From: Neelides folsomi | Lineage: Eukaryota; Arthropoda; Collembola; Neelipleona; Neelidae | Assembly: GCA_034687125.1 (NCBI GenBank) | Contig: JAQGBZ010000010.1 | Span: forward strand, 248,001-312,000 | Length of the DNA stretch: 64,000 nt | Reading direction: 5' to 3' | Shown: one piece after another, positions 48,808 through 62,545 of the stretch | Layout of the letters: each line of letters begins with the position of its first letter | Numbering within the stretch: the stretch's first letter is position 1 | The notes under the pieces: generated by a model | What the model was told of the DNA's origin: nothing | The model's database searches: none | The model's input: only the letters and a program-made list of their open reading frames with translations | Program-made: the position numbers and the translations under genes

Positions 48808-51800
48808 ATGTTGCCCGCTGCCATGGACGACAACCCGCCGGTCGCGTCCACCAAGCCCCGTTCAACTGATTTTTCCATTGCGGCGATTATGTCAAAAGAC
48901 ACAAAATCCCCGCCGCCATTCTTCGATTCTCCGACTAAATCCATTGGTAATTTTACTCATTTTAAACATTGTCGTGTATTTATCTACAGATATTTTTATT
49001 TCTGTAATTGGTTAGTTGATTGATTGTTTAAAATTTAATAAATTGATCGTGTTTATATTAATTAAAATTGTGTTTTTAGAAAAAGGATACGAGAATGGAT
49101 CTCCCCGTTCGGAAACTGAAGATTTCTCTGAATCGGACTGCGAAAAAGACATCGAAATTTGCGACGAAGAGGGTGAAGTTGAGAACAAAGTGACTTCTTC
49201 ATCGGCTGAAACACCCGTGTCCTGCAAGGATCTTGAAGATGACGACGAAGGACTCTCTCCTCCTCCCCATGAAGGGAAGAGCAGCAAGAAGAGTGGGAAG
49301 AAGAAGGCGGAGATGAAGGGGCGCTGCAATTGTGACGAGCTCCTTCTAGTCAACTGCCACCTCGAGACCAAAGACTTGTGGGACAAGTTCCACGACCTCG
49401 GCACCGAAATGATCATCACGAAGACGGGCCGGTAAGGATTTTTAATGCTTCCAGAGCCTCTCCTCTTTTTGTCCGCACTCTCCATGGTGTCTCTCCACTC
49501 TCCTCTTAAATACGTATCTTAAATTTTGTGGTAGCATAAATAATATTCACTCTTCACTCCCATGTTCCTCCTGGAATGAGATGGGGATGTTAAAGGCGGA
49601 GATGTTGTGACTTCTTGACTCTCTGCCGAGGCTCGATTTAAAAAAAGTTGAAAAGGCTTTAGGAACACAATGGAACCCCCCTTCCTCCCTAAGGAGTATG
49701 TATGAGGAGTAATATGTCGAAAAGCGAAAGTCGGCTTATCTCAGGCTTTAATAATAATATTTTCCGACTGGGTGATGATTTATAACCGCCGAGTCTCCTC
49801 GTCTTTTTGAGAAGGAAGAGGAGGTGTGGAGTCGGGGCGAGCTAACAAGAGGTACAAATGCCGTTCACTCCTTAGAAAAGGACTCCTTGGCCCTTTCAAA
49901 TGAAAAAGAGGAGTTGACTTCTTGGGGAACTTGAGGTAGACAAATATGTTTTGTTTTACGAGGATTGTTCTTGAGAAGGACATGATTGATTTGCTGGGCC
50001 GATATCGGCCGTTTAAACTCTCATTTGCCCCAAGAAGAGGAAGACGGGGCAGATGGCGGAACATTTATTTCCCTCACCTGCCTCCCTTCCGACAATTAAT
50101 ATTTTCGTTAATTGCGAGAATGGAGTTATTAGCTTCATATTTCCACTTCCGCCGAATCATTAATCTAATCTGTGTTGGATCGGCCTTCATTAATAGAACT
50201 GTATTCATTTGTGCATTGGTCCCAGGCCTCCGCATCCAGACAGTTGAGTGAACGGGGAGAATACATGTTGAGAACTCGGGGTGAGCTAAAAATGTAGAAG
50301 GCGTGAAAAGTGAAGTGTTAGTTCCATTTGGCTCATTCGAATAAGTAATAAAATAATGGTAATATTAGGAGGCTTTTGAGAAGTGAGAAATGTGTATGAT
50401 AAACGGAGTTGCATCAGAGATGTTGAACTTGATAGTCCGTTAGTGAATTGGAAGTCACTGGAGTTCCGGCTCTGACGCAATCTCAATCCCCTTCATTCCC
50501 ATCCTTCTGTTTAACCCTTAGGAAACCTCTTGTTGTGGCCCAAGTTCCAATGAAACGAGAAACCATTAACTCTCATGTATATGAAATGTTGACACATTAA
50601 AATAATTAAATTCATTAGTTCTCTCCCTATTCCTTAATTGAGTGTGGAGTGAGGGTTCGAGCGTCAGTTGATATCTCGCCCTCATCGAATATCGCATTCC
50701 GGTTTCACATGGGAAATCCTCCGGCCCTGGAGAACTCCTACGCCTGGAACTTTGTTACATCCAAGTAGAGGCTTTCTTGCGAATGAAATCCGAGTTTGTG
50801 AATTCATAAGAGTGTGGAAGATACACGATCTCGGTTACAAAAGCATAATGGAATTACTCCATGTAAGTTCCTTTACGTGTACATATTTAGCTATGTAATA
50901 CGGGAATATTACATTTTCCATCAGATATACATACTCTGTATAGAATTCATTAATAGCAGTGTCCATGAGAAATGTGGGCTTGTATGGTACATTCATAATA
51001 TGGTAGATTGAGGATGGGTATGAATTATGTACAAGATTTTGTAGCAGGTTTAAATTTGTGGTATGTATGAAAGCTTAAGCTCCACATTAGTTAAGATGAT
51101 TCGTTCGCAGAGGAGGGTGATTAAATAAAAAGGTAGTGTGGGTCATTCCTCATCTTCATTCCGACATGGGTCTGAGACGACGGGGGAAGTTGGTTGTAAG
51201 GATCTGGTGTTGAGATATCAGTAAGGATCTTATCAAACATTTCTTTTTCCGGAACTTGTAAATAATCCTTGTCTCATATTTCATCAGTGAGCCTCCGCTT
51301 CCTCTCATAACCAACTCTGATGATGAATATTCTGGGCTGTGACGAAGGTGGTTAAAACAATTTCTTGGAGCCAAAAAACTCCCAACTACACCTCATCAAA
51401 TTGCTTTTACAAGATCCACAAAGTGAATGAGCGGCAGTTAAAACTTCACTCGCGGAACTCTCAACTCTTTGATATTGGTATAGGCTGCGAACTGTAGATT
51501 TGTCCATGGGTTTCCGAGTGGTAAAAAGGCATGAAGTAATGAAAAAAGAAGTTTGGAACATGAGAGTTTGTCGGCTTGTCGGATGGGGTTGTTGAATGAA
51601 GGGCCGGGAGAGTAGGACAACTGTCAGAGGTCTCGGTCGAATGGCCCCGAGTGAGGGGCGGGTGGTTGATGATGGCTTTGCGTGCCTCGACGGCCCTGTC
51701 GCCTCTTCTACACCACCCTTGTCAGCCGGGGATATTCATTAGCCGATTTCGGGGGCCAAAGAGGCACGGCAGGAGCAATCAATGCGGCCCTCATTGTTGT

Positions 51801-54800
51801 GACTGTATTGATATACACTCTCCCTCGCTTAACGACCCTGCTATCAATTATAATGCAGTTTTACAGCCAGGGTTCCTTCTCAAGAAGTTATGACTTTACG
51901 AGGTGGTTCACTGGATTAGGACTGAGGAATTAAGGGGCGAGTCGTAATTCGACAAGGGATATCTCTCCACGTTTGTCAACTTCTCTCTCGTTGACAGAAG
52001 CTGGCGGGCTGAGTGTCTGCTGTGGATTGTTGACAGCTCGCACTCTGGAGATGACCTCTCACCCCTCCACCCCTCCTCCTCCTTTATCTCGCAGGAGGGG
52101 AATTCGCCCATCAGTTCCGCTTCCATCCGCGAACATTCCTCGGGAGGAGAAAAAATAATTATCGGGGATTCCAGGAGATTCCAAGCGTAGTTCGACTCTC
52201 ACATTACGGGCCCCAGACCCTCCACGAAGGAGGAAGAAGTGAGGGAGCTAACGAGAAGGAGTAAAAAATGTCACAACTTGAGCCAAGATTCCTCATTCTC
52301 CCTCCGAGGCTGTACGGGAGGTCAAAGGACAATGAGGGTTTTCGGGGCTCCCTCGGCAGAATAATACGTCCTGATTGGATTATTTATTATTTATTACCGG
52401 GTGTGAGCAGGAGCGATGAGGATGACAGATCATTTATTTGAAAGGCAATGTAGCGAAACTCGTCCCATCCCCCCGTGCCCATATGCCCACTTCTCTCTCT
52501 CACACTCTCTCTCACTCTGCGGAGGTTGGGTCTTAACAAGCTCCCACTCATGAGACACCTGTAAACTGTTACTTAGCCCTTCAAAGGACAACTTGCTGAC
52601 TCATAGGAAATTAAGATCTGCCCATTGAATGGGTTTCTTTAGAAGATAATTCGGGAAGGAGATTCCTCGTTAACCAATTTCATGTCCTTTCATTCACAGC
52701 CGAATGTTCCCCACTGTTCGAGCCTCCTTCACTGGCCTGAATCCCGAGACACGCTACGCCGTCCTTCTCGACATCGTCCCCGTCGACAACAAGAGATACC
52801 GGTACGCGTATCATCGGTCCTCTTGGCTCGTGGCGGGCAAAGCCGACCCGCCCGCTCCCGCCCGTCTCTACGTCCATCCCGATTCTCCCTTCACTGGCGA
52901 GCAGCTGAGGAAGCAAGTGGTGAGCTTCGAGAAAGTCAAGCTCACCAACAACGAAATGGATAAACACGGACAGGTGAGCTGACGACAAATGTAACATGGT
53001 GTATTCCGCCCTTATCAGTTCACTTAAACCACATCAGACTGTCCACCCTTCCTCCTGAGAGGTCGAGGGGAGTGGGAAACGTCTCACGTTACGAAGCATC
53101 CGTAGGTCTTGGTAGTTATGTGCGCCCTGCCATGCTCTATCTCATCTTCGATTCCAAATCTCATAAATCCTCATTGCGAAATGGGATTCCAAGGACCCTC
53201 CGCTATAAATGTCGACAGTAGGCCGGTGTGGAGGGAGAGCATAAATTAGGAAGGAATTTCTTCCACTCCTTGATCGGGTGATAAGGTCTCTTCCAGCCCA
53301 TAAGTAAACCGGACACTTTCCCCACCAGATGGGTGGTCCAATTCCCACTTCTCTCAGCCTCCCCCGACCCGGCCCAGAGGAGGAGCTCTGAACCCACCGG
53401 ATTAATTAGCATAATAATAAACGTCAATCAAACTCTCTTTATTCACAATCAGGATCATGAATTATTTTTACTACGCTGCCCCTGACTCACTCAATTATCC
53501 TTCATACGGTTTATATTGAAGTATATAGCCCCTCATTACGTTCCTCTCCCAAGCTCGATTGACGGCCTTATGCCTATGCGCATTAACCCTTCCTATGTAT
53601 ACCAACTCTTAATCAACTCACGAAAGGAACAAGTAGGAGAATTATATGAGAAGGAAAGAATCAATAAATCAGATATCAAACAACATAGTTTTAATACACA
53701 ACATTGAGAAAATGGTCCTTCGCCTTACTTATCACATTGAATTCTCCAATCTCTTTTAAATGTATCTCATGTACGATTATCTTTTATGGCTAATCATCAT
53801 TTTCCTCATGATGTCAGCGATGTCAGCAACAATTTGCAATTCCTAATCTCCCTCTCCTCAATTCCCTCACCACAACATACTATAAAATACTACGAGGGGA
53901 TTGATTCATGGGCTTTCAAACGTCCCTCGACTCCTACTCACAGTCTCTGGCACTAAAAAGCCCCCAATCACCTATCTATAGAAAATGCTGCTCAACCACA
54001 TCAACGCAATTTCACGAGGGTCTTTAAATACAATAGGCTTCCCAAAGGAAATAAAAACTTGGCATCGTTTGCGACTCTTAACTATCGAGATTCCTCGAGC
54101 TAAAGAAAAAATGTTGAATTTAGATCGTCCTCAACTCGATGCACAGATACCAGCCGCGGATTCATTTGGTGAAGTGGAGAGAGGGAATTGTTCCCGGCAA
54201 CTCCAATATTGACCTCGAAGGGGAAAAGTTCCGAACGTACATCTTCTCAGAGACGGTGTTCACGGCCGTCACGGCGTACCAGAATCAATTGGTAAGGATC
54301 CCTTTTCTCTCCCTCCTGCATGACTAATGAGTTAGCGGTTTGAAACGAGAGTCTTGACCCGGATTGGTGGTGTAATTGGATTGCGAAGAGCCCACCCACG
54401 TTTCAACTTCTGCTAATTACTGGAACATAATGTTGTCTTTTTCACAGATAACGAAGCTAAAGATAGACAGCAATCCGTTTGCCAAGGGATTCCGGGACTC
54501 TTCACGGCTCACTGACTTTGACAGGTAGGGCGACAGCGTTTTGCTCTTTTCTCATTTACGCGAGTGTGGTAAAAGACCCTTTTGTCTCCACTTCACACGC
54601 CTCGTTTCCCACTCTTATTAAATCGGAGTCGTTAGGCGGAGCAACCACACGGGGGAAGGCGGCGAAGGAAACGGCCCGTATTTCATTTTATTTGGATTTT
54701 ATGAGGGGAAAATAATGAGTTTTCCACCTCTGTCATAACACTCACTTACCACAACACTCTGCTCACTTTCTCATAAGTGTCGGGTCATAAAAGAGGAGAA

Positions 54801-55761
54801 CATTGTAGGGGCGACAAGAAGTACAAAGTCGGGGCTTTTAATGCTCCGCCGCCGCAAATGACACATTGGCAAATATGAGGGGCGAGTGGAGGTACGAGGG
54901 CGAAGGTAATAATGGCTCTGTTGAAGTTACAATTTGCAAATGACAGCCTCCATGCCACGGAGCGTTTCCTTCGGCTCCTTTTCCCTCTTCTCAACACAGA
55001 GTCATAAAATGTCTCACCATCAATTCCCATAAAGACCTCCACTTCATTCCTTCGTCTCCTCCTCCGGCCAAGCTTCGTTCTCTGCCACATAGGAAGTATT
55101 TATTTCTTAAACGACTCCACTTCAAATGGGCTAAAACCATGCAAAGGCTCTAAGTCGCTAAATATTTTTACACTTCTCCTCCTCCCCCAACCATACATCT
55201 TTCTCACTCACTTTTATATGACTTGGAATGGAAATTCATTTATGTTCATTTCCCAGGGATCCTATCGAGTCGATGTTGCCGTTGGAGCATCATTTCCTAC
55301 GCACCGCGGCCGCCACACCGCTCCGCCTCTTCTCCGACCTCGACATGGACAATAACAATCTCATGAGCTCGGTGGAAAAGGCCCGACTCTTTAACCAATG
55401 GAGTCAAATGAATGGGCGGAATCCTTATCAGTCGGACAATCCTCCGTCGCTTCATCAACTACTTGTAGCGGCAAACGGCGGGAGCGGAGTTCCGCAATTG
55501 TACACCTTAAACCACGCAAGAGGCTCCCCGTCTCCGCTCCCTCTCCCTGCCCATCTTTGGTCCCAATGGTCCGCCCTGAGCCAACTCTCTCCCGGTCTTC
55601 TTCAGCAGCACCAGCAAAACTTGGCTCAACAATCCCTATCGGTCGCCACGTCCCGGGCGAACGTCCGCTATTCGCCGTACGGCCCAAAGGCCTCGACCTC
55701 GCCCAACCCCGCCGCCGTTCCTCCGCAGGTCTCCGAACCGCCCCACTCCCATCGCTCGTGA
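48808..55761 (+). CDS. mid/H15: T-box transcription factor, midline/H15 (Tbx20) class, copy 1
   Basis: Six exons (48808-48946, 49080-49431, 52700-52973, 54124-54291, 54448-54524, 55257-55761) join in phase to 504 aa. The start at 48808 is the first in-frame ATG near the conserved part; the ATG at 48823 (GCCATGG) has better context and may be the true start. Residues 22-28 FSIAAIM, in STDFSIAAIMS, are the eh1-like Groucho-binding motif typical of Tbx20/H15/midline. An acidic then basic linker leads to the T-box (about 139-330), with CHLETKDLWDKFHDLGTEM, DIVPVDNKRYRYAYHRSSW, LTNNEMDKHG, AVTAYQNQL and ITKLKIDSNPFAKGFRDSSR. DFDRDPIESM after it matches Drosophila H15. In flies these factors pattern neuroblasts, ventral epidermis, legs and heart. 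Ser297 replaces the usual proline of the FPET motif. Which of mid or H15 is the ortholog cannot be said. Confidence 0.94.
49432..52699 (+). other. 3.3 kb intron of T-box copy 1
   Basis: Large phase-2 intron between the codons for TKTGR and RMFPT inside the T-box. The donor is GGTAAGG and the acceptor CATTCACAG. No recognisable exon lies within it; it could hold regulatory DNA. Confidence 0.6.
52974..54123 (+). other. 1.15 kb intron of T-box copy 1
   Basis: Phase-0 intron between HGQ and IVLNSMH, with GTGAGC donor and TTGAATTTAG acceptor. No coding content is recognisable. Confidence 0.6.
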
Positions 55762-56151
55762 GTTCTCCTTCACGTGGCAGTGGGATGAGCTGGACGAGGA
55801 ACTTGGTCTCCTAATACTAATTTAATCTCCGTGTTTCATTCAATTCTGATGTATACTTAAGAGTAAAATGTCTCCATTGCCCAAGTACGTATTTGGAGAA
55901 GGGTGACTCCTCTACACACAAGTTATCAATATTATCAAAGTTCCAGTCATGTAAAGTTATCTTTGTTACTGAGAAGTATTCGTTAAGGAATTCCTAATCT
56001 CGCCTCAACTCTCTCCTCTAGTGGGAGATATGAAGGAATGTCGTGTATGTTTTAATCATCGAGTTTCCTCTCTCTATGTAAACTAATAGGTCTAAGAGAT
56101 AAAATGTGTAAAGGGCCGAGTGAGTGTTGACCTGGACTCCTCTCAGTTGGA

Positions 56152-56157
56152 AATAAA
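56152..56157 (+). terminator. Poly(A) signal of T-box copy 1
   Basis: AATAAA about 390 bases after the stop at 55761, followed by GT-rich sequence (GTCTGTTCG). It is the first convincing hexamer downstream and predicts a 3' UTR of roughly 400 bases. Confidence 0.5.
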
Positions 56158-59100
56158 GTCTGTTCGATGATTCTCAATATTCGACGCCTTTTTCATTTTC
56201 ATGTTGTTGGGAGAAATGTTCACAAATTAGATATTTAAGTGCCGTAGGGACCTTGGCTTTTACTGTTTTACAATCGTAATTGCATTCAGTTGTCTATAGG
56301 CGGATATTTTCTCCGTCGGGGTTTATAATGGGAGGGTATTGAGATAAACACCTCGAGTCTTACAATGTGAGGCTACCAGGACCATCATTTGATTTTACTT
56401 TTTATGAGGAGCGAACAGTTGGGTTTACGGTGGGGAATGACAGAGAACCCTTGACCGGAGTTAAATATTTGAATTGCGTGTGTGGATCCTTGGAGCCAAG
56501 GGAGAATTTGTATTCAGAGAGTGGGAAGGATTCGGGTACAATAAAAGTTTTATGCCGGGAGGACGTGATTAATCCAGATTGTTGGTGAGGGGAGTCGTAA
56601 TTTCTCTGTTGTCTCGAGTTAATGCGTTGAAATGACCACCTTAGCAGTTGTGAAGGAGCAAAGGCCCTTCGCGCCCATCTCTCCCAAAACATAAAAAGAA
56701 ACCGGCGAGGCTGGGAGCAGATTATTATTACGAGTTTAACACCTACCTACACATCCCTTCCAGCTCGTTGTCTCGATCGACTCGACCAAAGATGAGAATT
56801 GGGCCATGATTAGGGAAGATAGGAGGATGGGACTAATAAAATGATCAGCGAGTGATAAGCCCATCTCACCTCCCTCACGAAATAGCCATTAGATCCGCGA
56901 AACATGTCCAATTACTCTCCCTCCCCAGGTGGATGCGAGAGCTTCTCTACCTGAATCGGAGCAGGAGGGGAGTTCAACCACTTCCTTCACACCTCGAGGA
57001 ATACATTTCCATCGATATGAACGACGTGGCTCAGCCCGAGGAAGGTTTAGTTAATGAGCTACAACTCTCATCCTTGGTGGTAAGACGAAATGAATTACTT
57101 TTCAACTTTTTTTCACGCCAGTGTTTACAAATTTCTCTCTCGGCTCCCCTAAAAGCCTCTCGATAACATCTAACCTCCACCTCCTCCGTTCACATCATTT
57201 CAATTATACACAGAAGGGAATTATTCAACTTCCTCAGTCAATTAGCTCGAGGAAATTAAGACTCTTTTTCGACCATGTGAAAATCGGTTGTGTGGGACTG
57301 GTCCGAGCAGTTGATGGATTCGCTCTCGAAAGCGATCAGGAGATCCACAACAGCTCCTTTGCCCTCCATTAGGTCCGGATTCAAAGAAACGACTTCAACT
57401 GTGATGATACCAGTGATGATATATATGAACGAGCAAGTGTATAATATTCCTAACTAATAATGAAAGCTCTCCCTCGGATCCATTAGGAAAGTGATGATGA
57501 CCAGCGAGAACCTTTTATTCCGCTTAAGAGGTAATTTAGGAATCTGATGTACTGAGGCTCTGAGTACACCCTCACTTCATATATAGTAAATACATGGGGC
57601 GAGTTTAATGAGTGTGTGTAGGGTGGTGGATGAGTTTATGGTTTGGGATAGAAGGAAGGAGGTGCGAATGGAGAGGAATCATCACCAGTGGAAAACTTCA
57701 ACCCACCTTCTTTTTTGGGAGCGGCGGTCTTTGGGAACTTGCATGCTATACTCACATAAATCAAACATTGAACACCTGAGAAAAAGTAGAAGAAACGCTC
57801 CGGCTCTCTCACCTTCTCTCCTTAGATTGAAAATGACGGAAATTTAGAATCATTTAGATAAATATGATTACAAACTCCGCCATCTGATCTCCTCATTTAT
57901 TACTCCCTATTTCACATTTAAGAACGCAACCCTTCTTTGCAACCTTATTCAATCAGGATTCAATCCAACATTCATCTTCTTCTTTTCCACACTCGGCCCT
58001 CTTCCAAGTTTTTATAAGCTCATCATCAGTTTATAATGCATTTCCCGAATGCCCCCAATTAAACCCGTAATGACTCAAATTTATAATAAAACCCAATAAT
58101 GAAACTTCCAACCACTCCACAACCTTCCTTATTATGCAAATGAGCCCGTTGGGAAACCGAATTTTATGGCATGTTACAATGTAATTACAAAATTACAATT
58201 AGAGTGGTCTTAGGAAATACATAATCATCATATACTCCAGATTTTATTCTCATTGCAATTAGCCAATAATGGAAAAAATAAATAATGTTTGCAAATGGTT
58301 TAATGGCAATTATTATATGAATGATATCATTACAATTACAGGTGCGTATGGGTGAGTCATCCACATGTGGAAGAATTGGGAATTAGTTTTTAAAATGAAG
58401 TATTAAACTGCGATTAAGTTTTATTGAGGGCAACCGCAAATTGCCCAATTTAATAATTTCTATTCTTCAAGGGACATTAGCATTTTACACATTTCATTTG
58501 ATGTCGGTGGTTGAGATTATATTATGGAGGTCTGAATAGAACCGGCGCTATGATTCCCCTCCCTATTAAAATATGGATGATATAGAGTTCGTCGCGGAGG
58601 AAGGTGAGTTTTAATATATAAACTTGAGCCACACGCAGAGAGCTCCTTCGTCTGATTATATAGTTCTGCCTCCTCTAACGATCCAACCCCTGAGCGTAGT
58701 AATTATGGAAGGAACTAACCTAATCGCACTTATATTCTGCAAATTATCTCCTTTATAAGGCCATAATTGCCGGCAGTGGATTTCACATTTGGAAGAGAGT
58801 GCTAAGTGTATCGGCTATGAGATTTTCGATATTAGCACAATATTAAACCCACTAATATCATATCTTCTATTATTCCCATTATCAGACAGACACACACACA
58901 CAGTTCCCATCACTTTCCTCCATGGATTATTGTAAGGTCAGCCAGTTTTTCAAGTTGTAGGGTCTGGTGGTGTGCATAGAGCACCACGCTACTCCTTCGG
59001 CTCCCACGAATACTATAAATCCCTCCTGTATTCACAACTCACCAACGTCTCCTTCACATCATCATCTCCAAACACTTTTTTCCAATATTGGCCATATTGG

Positions 59101-62100
59101 ACGAGACTGGTAATGAACCGTGGAGGAAAATTGATTATTACCATTAGCTCTTTAGTTAGGAAAAATAGTTTTCAACGAAGGCGGAAAACCGAAGGAAAGG
59201 AAAAGGTAAATTGGGAAAGGTGTGTGTAATGAGATAGACGATATAGGGGTAAATTATGGGTCGTGTCGAGAGGAATTAAACATCTCGTAGGAGTGAAGAT
59301 ATAGAGATGAAGGATTAATATCCTTCTTCCGCCTTCACCGCCGTCTTCCCGACTCCGTCGGCCTATTAGCTTTAATAAAAGGAAAGGAGGGGAAGAAGAA
59401 ATGCTCTTCACAAGATTAACTGATCCTAATTACAAGTTTTGTAACACCTTCGAGGGCTCCTCCATCGCCAGCTCAGAGCTCGAGCATTCTCGGGCCAAGT
59501 GGCGAGATGGCAAGCAGGAGCCCAGGACCTCACAACGCGTTGGAAATGAAGGCATCTCCGCCCATTGTCCACGAATACGTCTCGAGTCGCCAATTGTAAA
59601 AGTGTCTCTGTTGGAGTGTAAGCGAAGCTGGGCCATAAATCTCCTAAAGGCGTCTCAATTGGCTCGTGGTGAGATTGGAAGCAGGCAGGCTGGGGGAAGT
59701 CAACGAGCCTTCACGACCACCCAATTCTTACGACCACAAAATCCCATTGCCCACCTACACCGACTCCCTGATTTTTCACACAACATTTTGACAGGAGACA
59801 TTAGCCGGGGAGTTGGCGAGTTGACAAATGGCCCTCCGCCCACTCACTTCCGCCAGCCATCTTCCTCCCCTTAATTAATGGAAGGAGGAGGAGAGAATGT
59901 GAAATTCCGTCCCGGGGGATGCGACGTATATAATTCTACTACAACCATTCCTACATACATGTGTCGAGCGTCCTGGGGTCAGCTGAGGAATGAGTCCGAT
60001 GGAGGAATCTGACACTCAACATTTGTTCTACTCTTATTAAACATCCGTCCAACTACGGTCTCCGCACCTTGAGGCCTCTTCCCCTAATGAAACGACGAGC
60101 TAACAAATTTCCTCTCTGCCGTGGAATTCTTTCCCTGACAGCGGATGAGGCCTTTGCTCTCCCACCGCCCTACCTCCGATCACACGGAGAATAATTGGAT
60201 GATGAATTCGTTGACGGAAAGTGAGAGTAGTAAAACAATCTAGAGGGTGGAATTCCTCGTTCCGAGAACCTCGGCGCATTCCTCCAATGTCGTAAAAGGG
60301 GCTCCCTTGACCCTTCTCGATGTTCCTGTTTGATAGGGAACTCTCAGCGGGACGAGCCGAGGATTCCTCTCATTGTCCCCGTCCCACACAGAAGGCCGGA
60401 GTGACAAGTGAACAGAAAAGGCGGAGTGTGAGAATTCCGCCCATGGAGATTATAAATGCAAATCGGTGTATAAATAGAAGGAGGGATCTTCTGTGGGAGG
60501 CTGACGGGCTCGTTTATTACGCCTCATCTCCGTGGAAGAAGAGAGGCAGGGTGGGCAGTCGGAGTCAAGCTGTGAATAAATTCAACTTTGACCCTCCACC
60601 CCCATATCCATAGTTGGAGGAGGACTTCCGAGCCCTTAACGGCACCCCATTACTCTCTCTCCACACGGGCCCTTCAAGTTCATTTACTAACTCACGTCAC
60701 CGGGAATTAAGAACTGGCTTCTCCTCCGCTTCTTCTCCCGGTTCCATTTCACCATCCCGAGGGGAGGAATGTGTCGGGGGGAGGATGGGAGCGGAGCTAA
60801 TTTGATTTGAGCGGAGCTGCGGGGTCCGGAACGGCCTCTTGGTAGTTCCCCTTTCGATTCGGATCACACTCTCCCATCTCCCTCCCCTACCCGTTCAAAT
60901 TAGTAATTTAACAACAATGGGGGACTTACCACTTGACTCCTATAAATTACACTTCCATCCACGCTCCACATATTCCAGGAAATGATTCGACTCCTTTGGA
61001 CCGATCACCTCCGACGAGCCCAATCATCTGACACAATTGAATGTGTGTATTAGATCGGGAGAACAATGCCGAGATTATGAGGGGAGCGCGTATGAGAAGG
61101 GGCGGGGGAAAGGTGTGACTTGCCACTTTGCCTTCACTTCGATACTCCCAAATCCTCGAATTTTTCCAATATCGTGAGGAAGACCCCAATTGGGAACGAA
61201 TCCCACAAATGACTCTCCCAGATTCCGTGGGCCTTTGTATGAAACTAAATGTAACAATGTTTGTAATGTAAGGATGGTGGGGTGAATATCCCAATCAAAG
61301 CGAAAAGGAGCCGCTGCCATCATTCCTCACCAAAGGACTCCTTCCCTTCCGACCTAATTACGGCTTTCATCAAATCAGAGGAGTCGGGGGCTGCGTGCCG
61401 ACACTCCGAGCCCTCTCCAAGCCTTCGAAGAAATTTGATGAAAATGGCCGAAATAAAAACCAAGTTTCCCTTCGTAATCGCTCCCTGTCATCGTGAAATA
61501 TATTCTGTTAATTAATCCTGGCACTTGGGAAATTACATATGCCAAGGAAATATCGATGGAAAAGTCCGCCTCCTCTCCATAACTCTTCGCTCCTCCTTGG
61601 TTGGTCTCCCGGGACTGGAGGAGTTTGTGAGAGAGGATTTTGCACGATAAATCCAAGTTAATTCGCATCCCCTGACCAACCCACCCAAGGCGGCTGGGAA
61701 GCCACCCAATATGTGGAAAGTTAATAAGCACAAATCTCCTTCCGGCGACGGAGAGGATCCACCAGCCAGTTTTCCTGATACCAACAACTTATTGGCTCCA
61801 TTCGAGAAAGATAAGAGAGCTAATGGGCTCAACTTCCAAACTCACATCCCTTACACAAAACGCCTTTTATTATTACACACACACGGCCGTCATTTTAATC
61901 CGCCACTTTCTTTTACAAGCATTGGAAAGAGAGTGACAACTGGGAGCCTTAAAAGTCCTAAACACCTACAATCATATAAAGGAATCGTAATTCATAGTCT
62001 GATTCAATCCGACACACTGTGACTAATCTGTAAAAAGGCTCCTTAAAATTAACAAATCCTTTTCCACTACACAACTCTACACAATTGATAAGCAACCATC

Positions 62101-62545
62101 GGTTTTTTAACAATACTTTTTCTACTTGTTTTCATATATCATAAAATATTTACATCTTACATTATAAATTACATGGTACAACTACATAGTTTTATGTATT
62201 TATGTATCTAGCTACAATATAGTTAACTAATTCTCATTACGAGTATTTACATTTTAATAGTATAATTGAATGTTTGATGGAATTTATTTTAATTACATTG
62301 ATGAATGTATAAGAAATACTTATTGGTATATTAAAGTTTGTTATTACTCATTATGATAATTATGCATATTATTTTAATTGTAAGGATTTTCTTATAAAAT
62401 GGATTTTACCTAAACATAATGCTAAATATTGATACTATTGATAACACAGTTAAAGCACGACACAAAGAGATGCATGATGAGGAATTGACATTATAATAAA
62501 ATAATGTTTGTGCATGTTAATTAAAATATTTCATTTGGAATGTAT
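56158..62545. other. Intergenic between the two convergent T-box genes
   Basis: About 6.4 kb with no supportable gene. ORFs up to 157 codons (59401-59874) are not protein-like. It includes a (CA)6 run at 58891-58902. The last 500 bases (62.05-62.5 kb) turn strongly AT-rich, as expected for the 3' UTR of the minus-strand paralog; a minus-strand AATAAA is at 62284-62289. Shared enhancers between the paralogs could lie here, by inference only. Confidence 0.45.
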
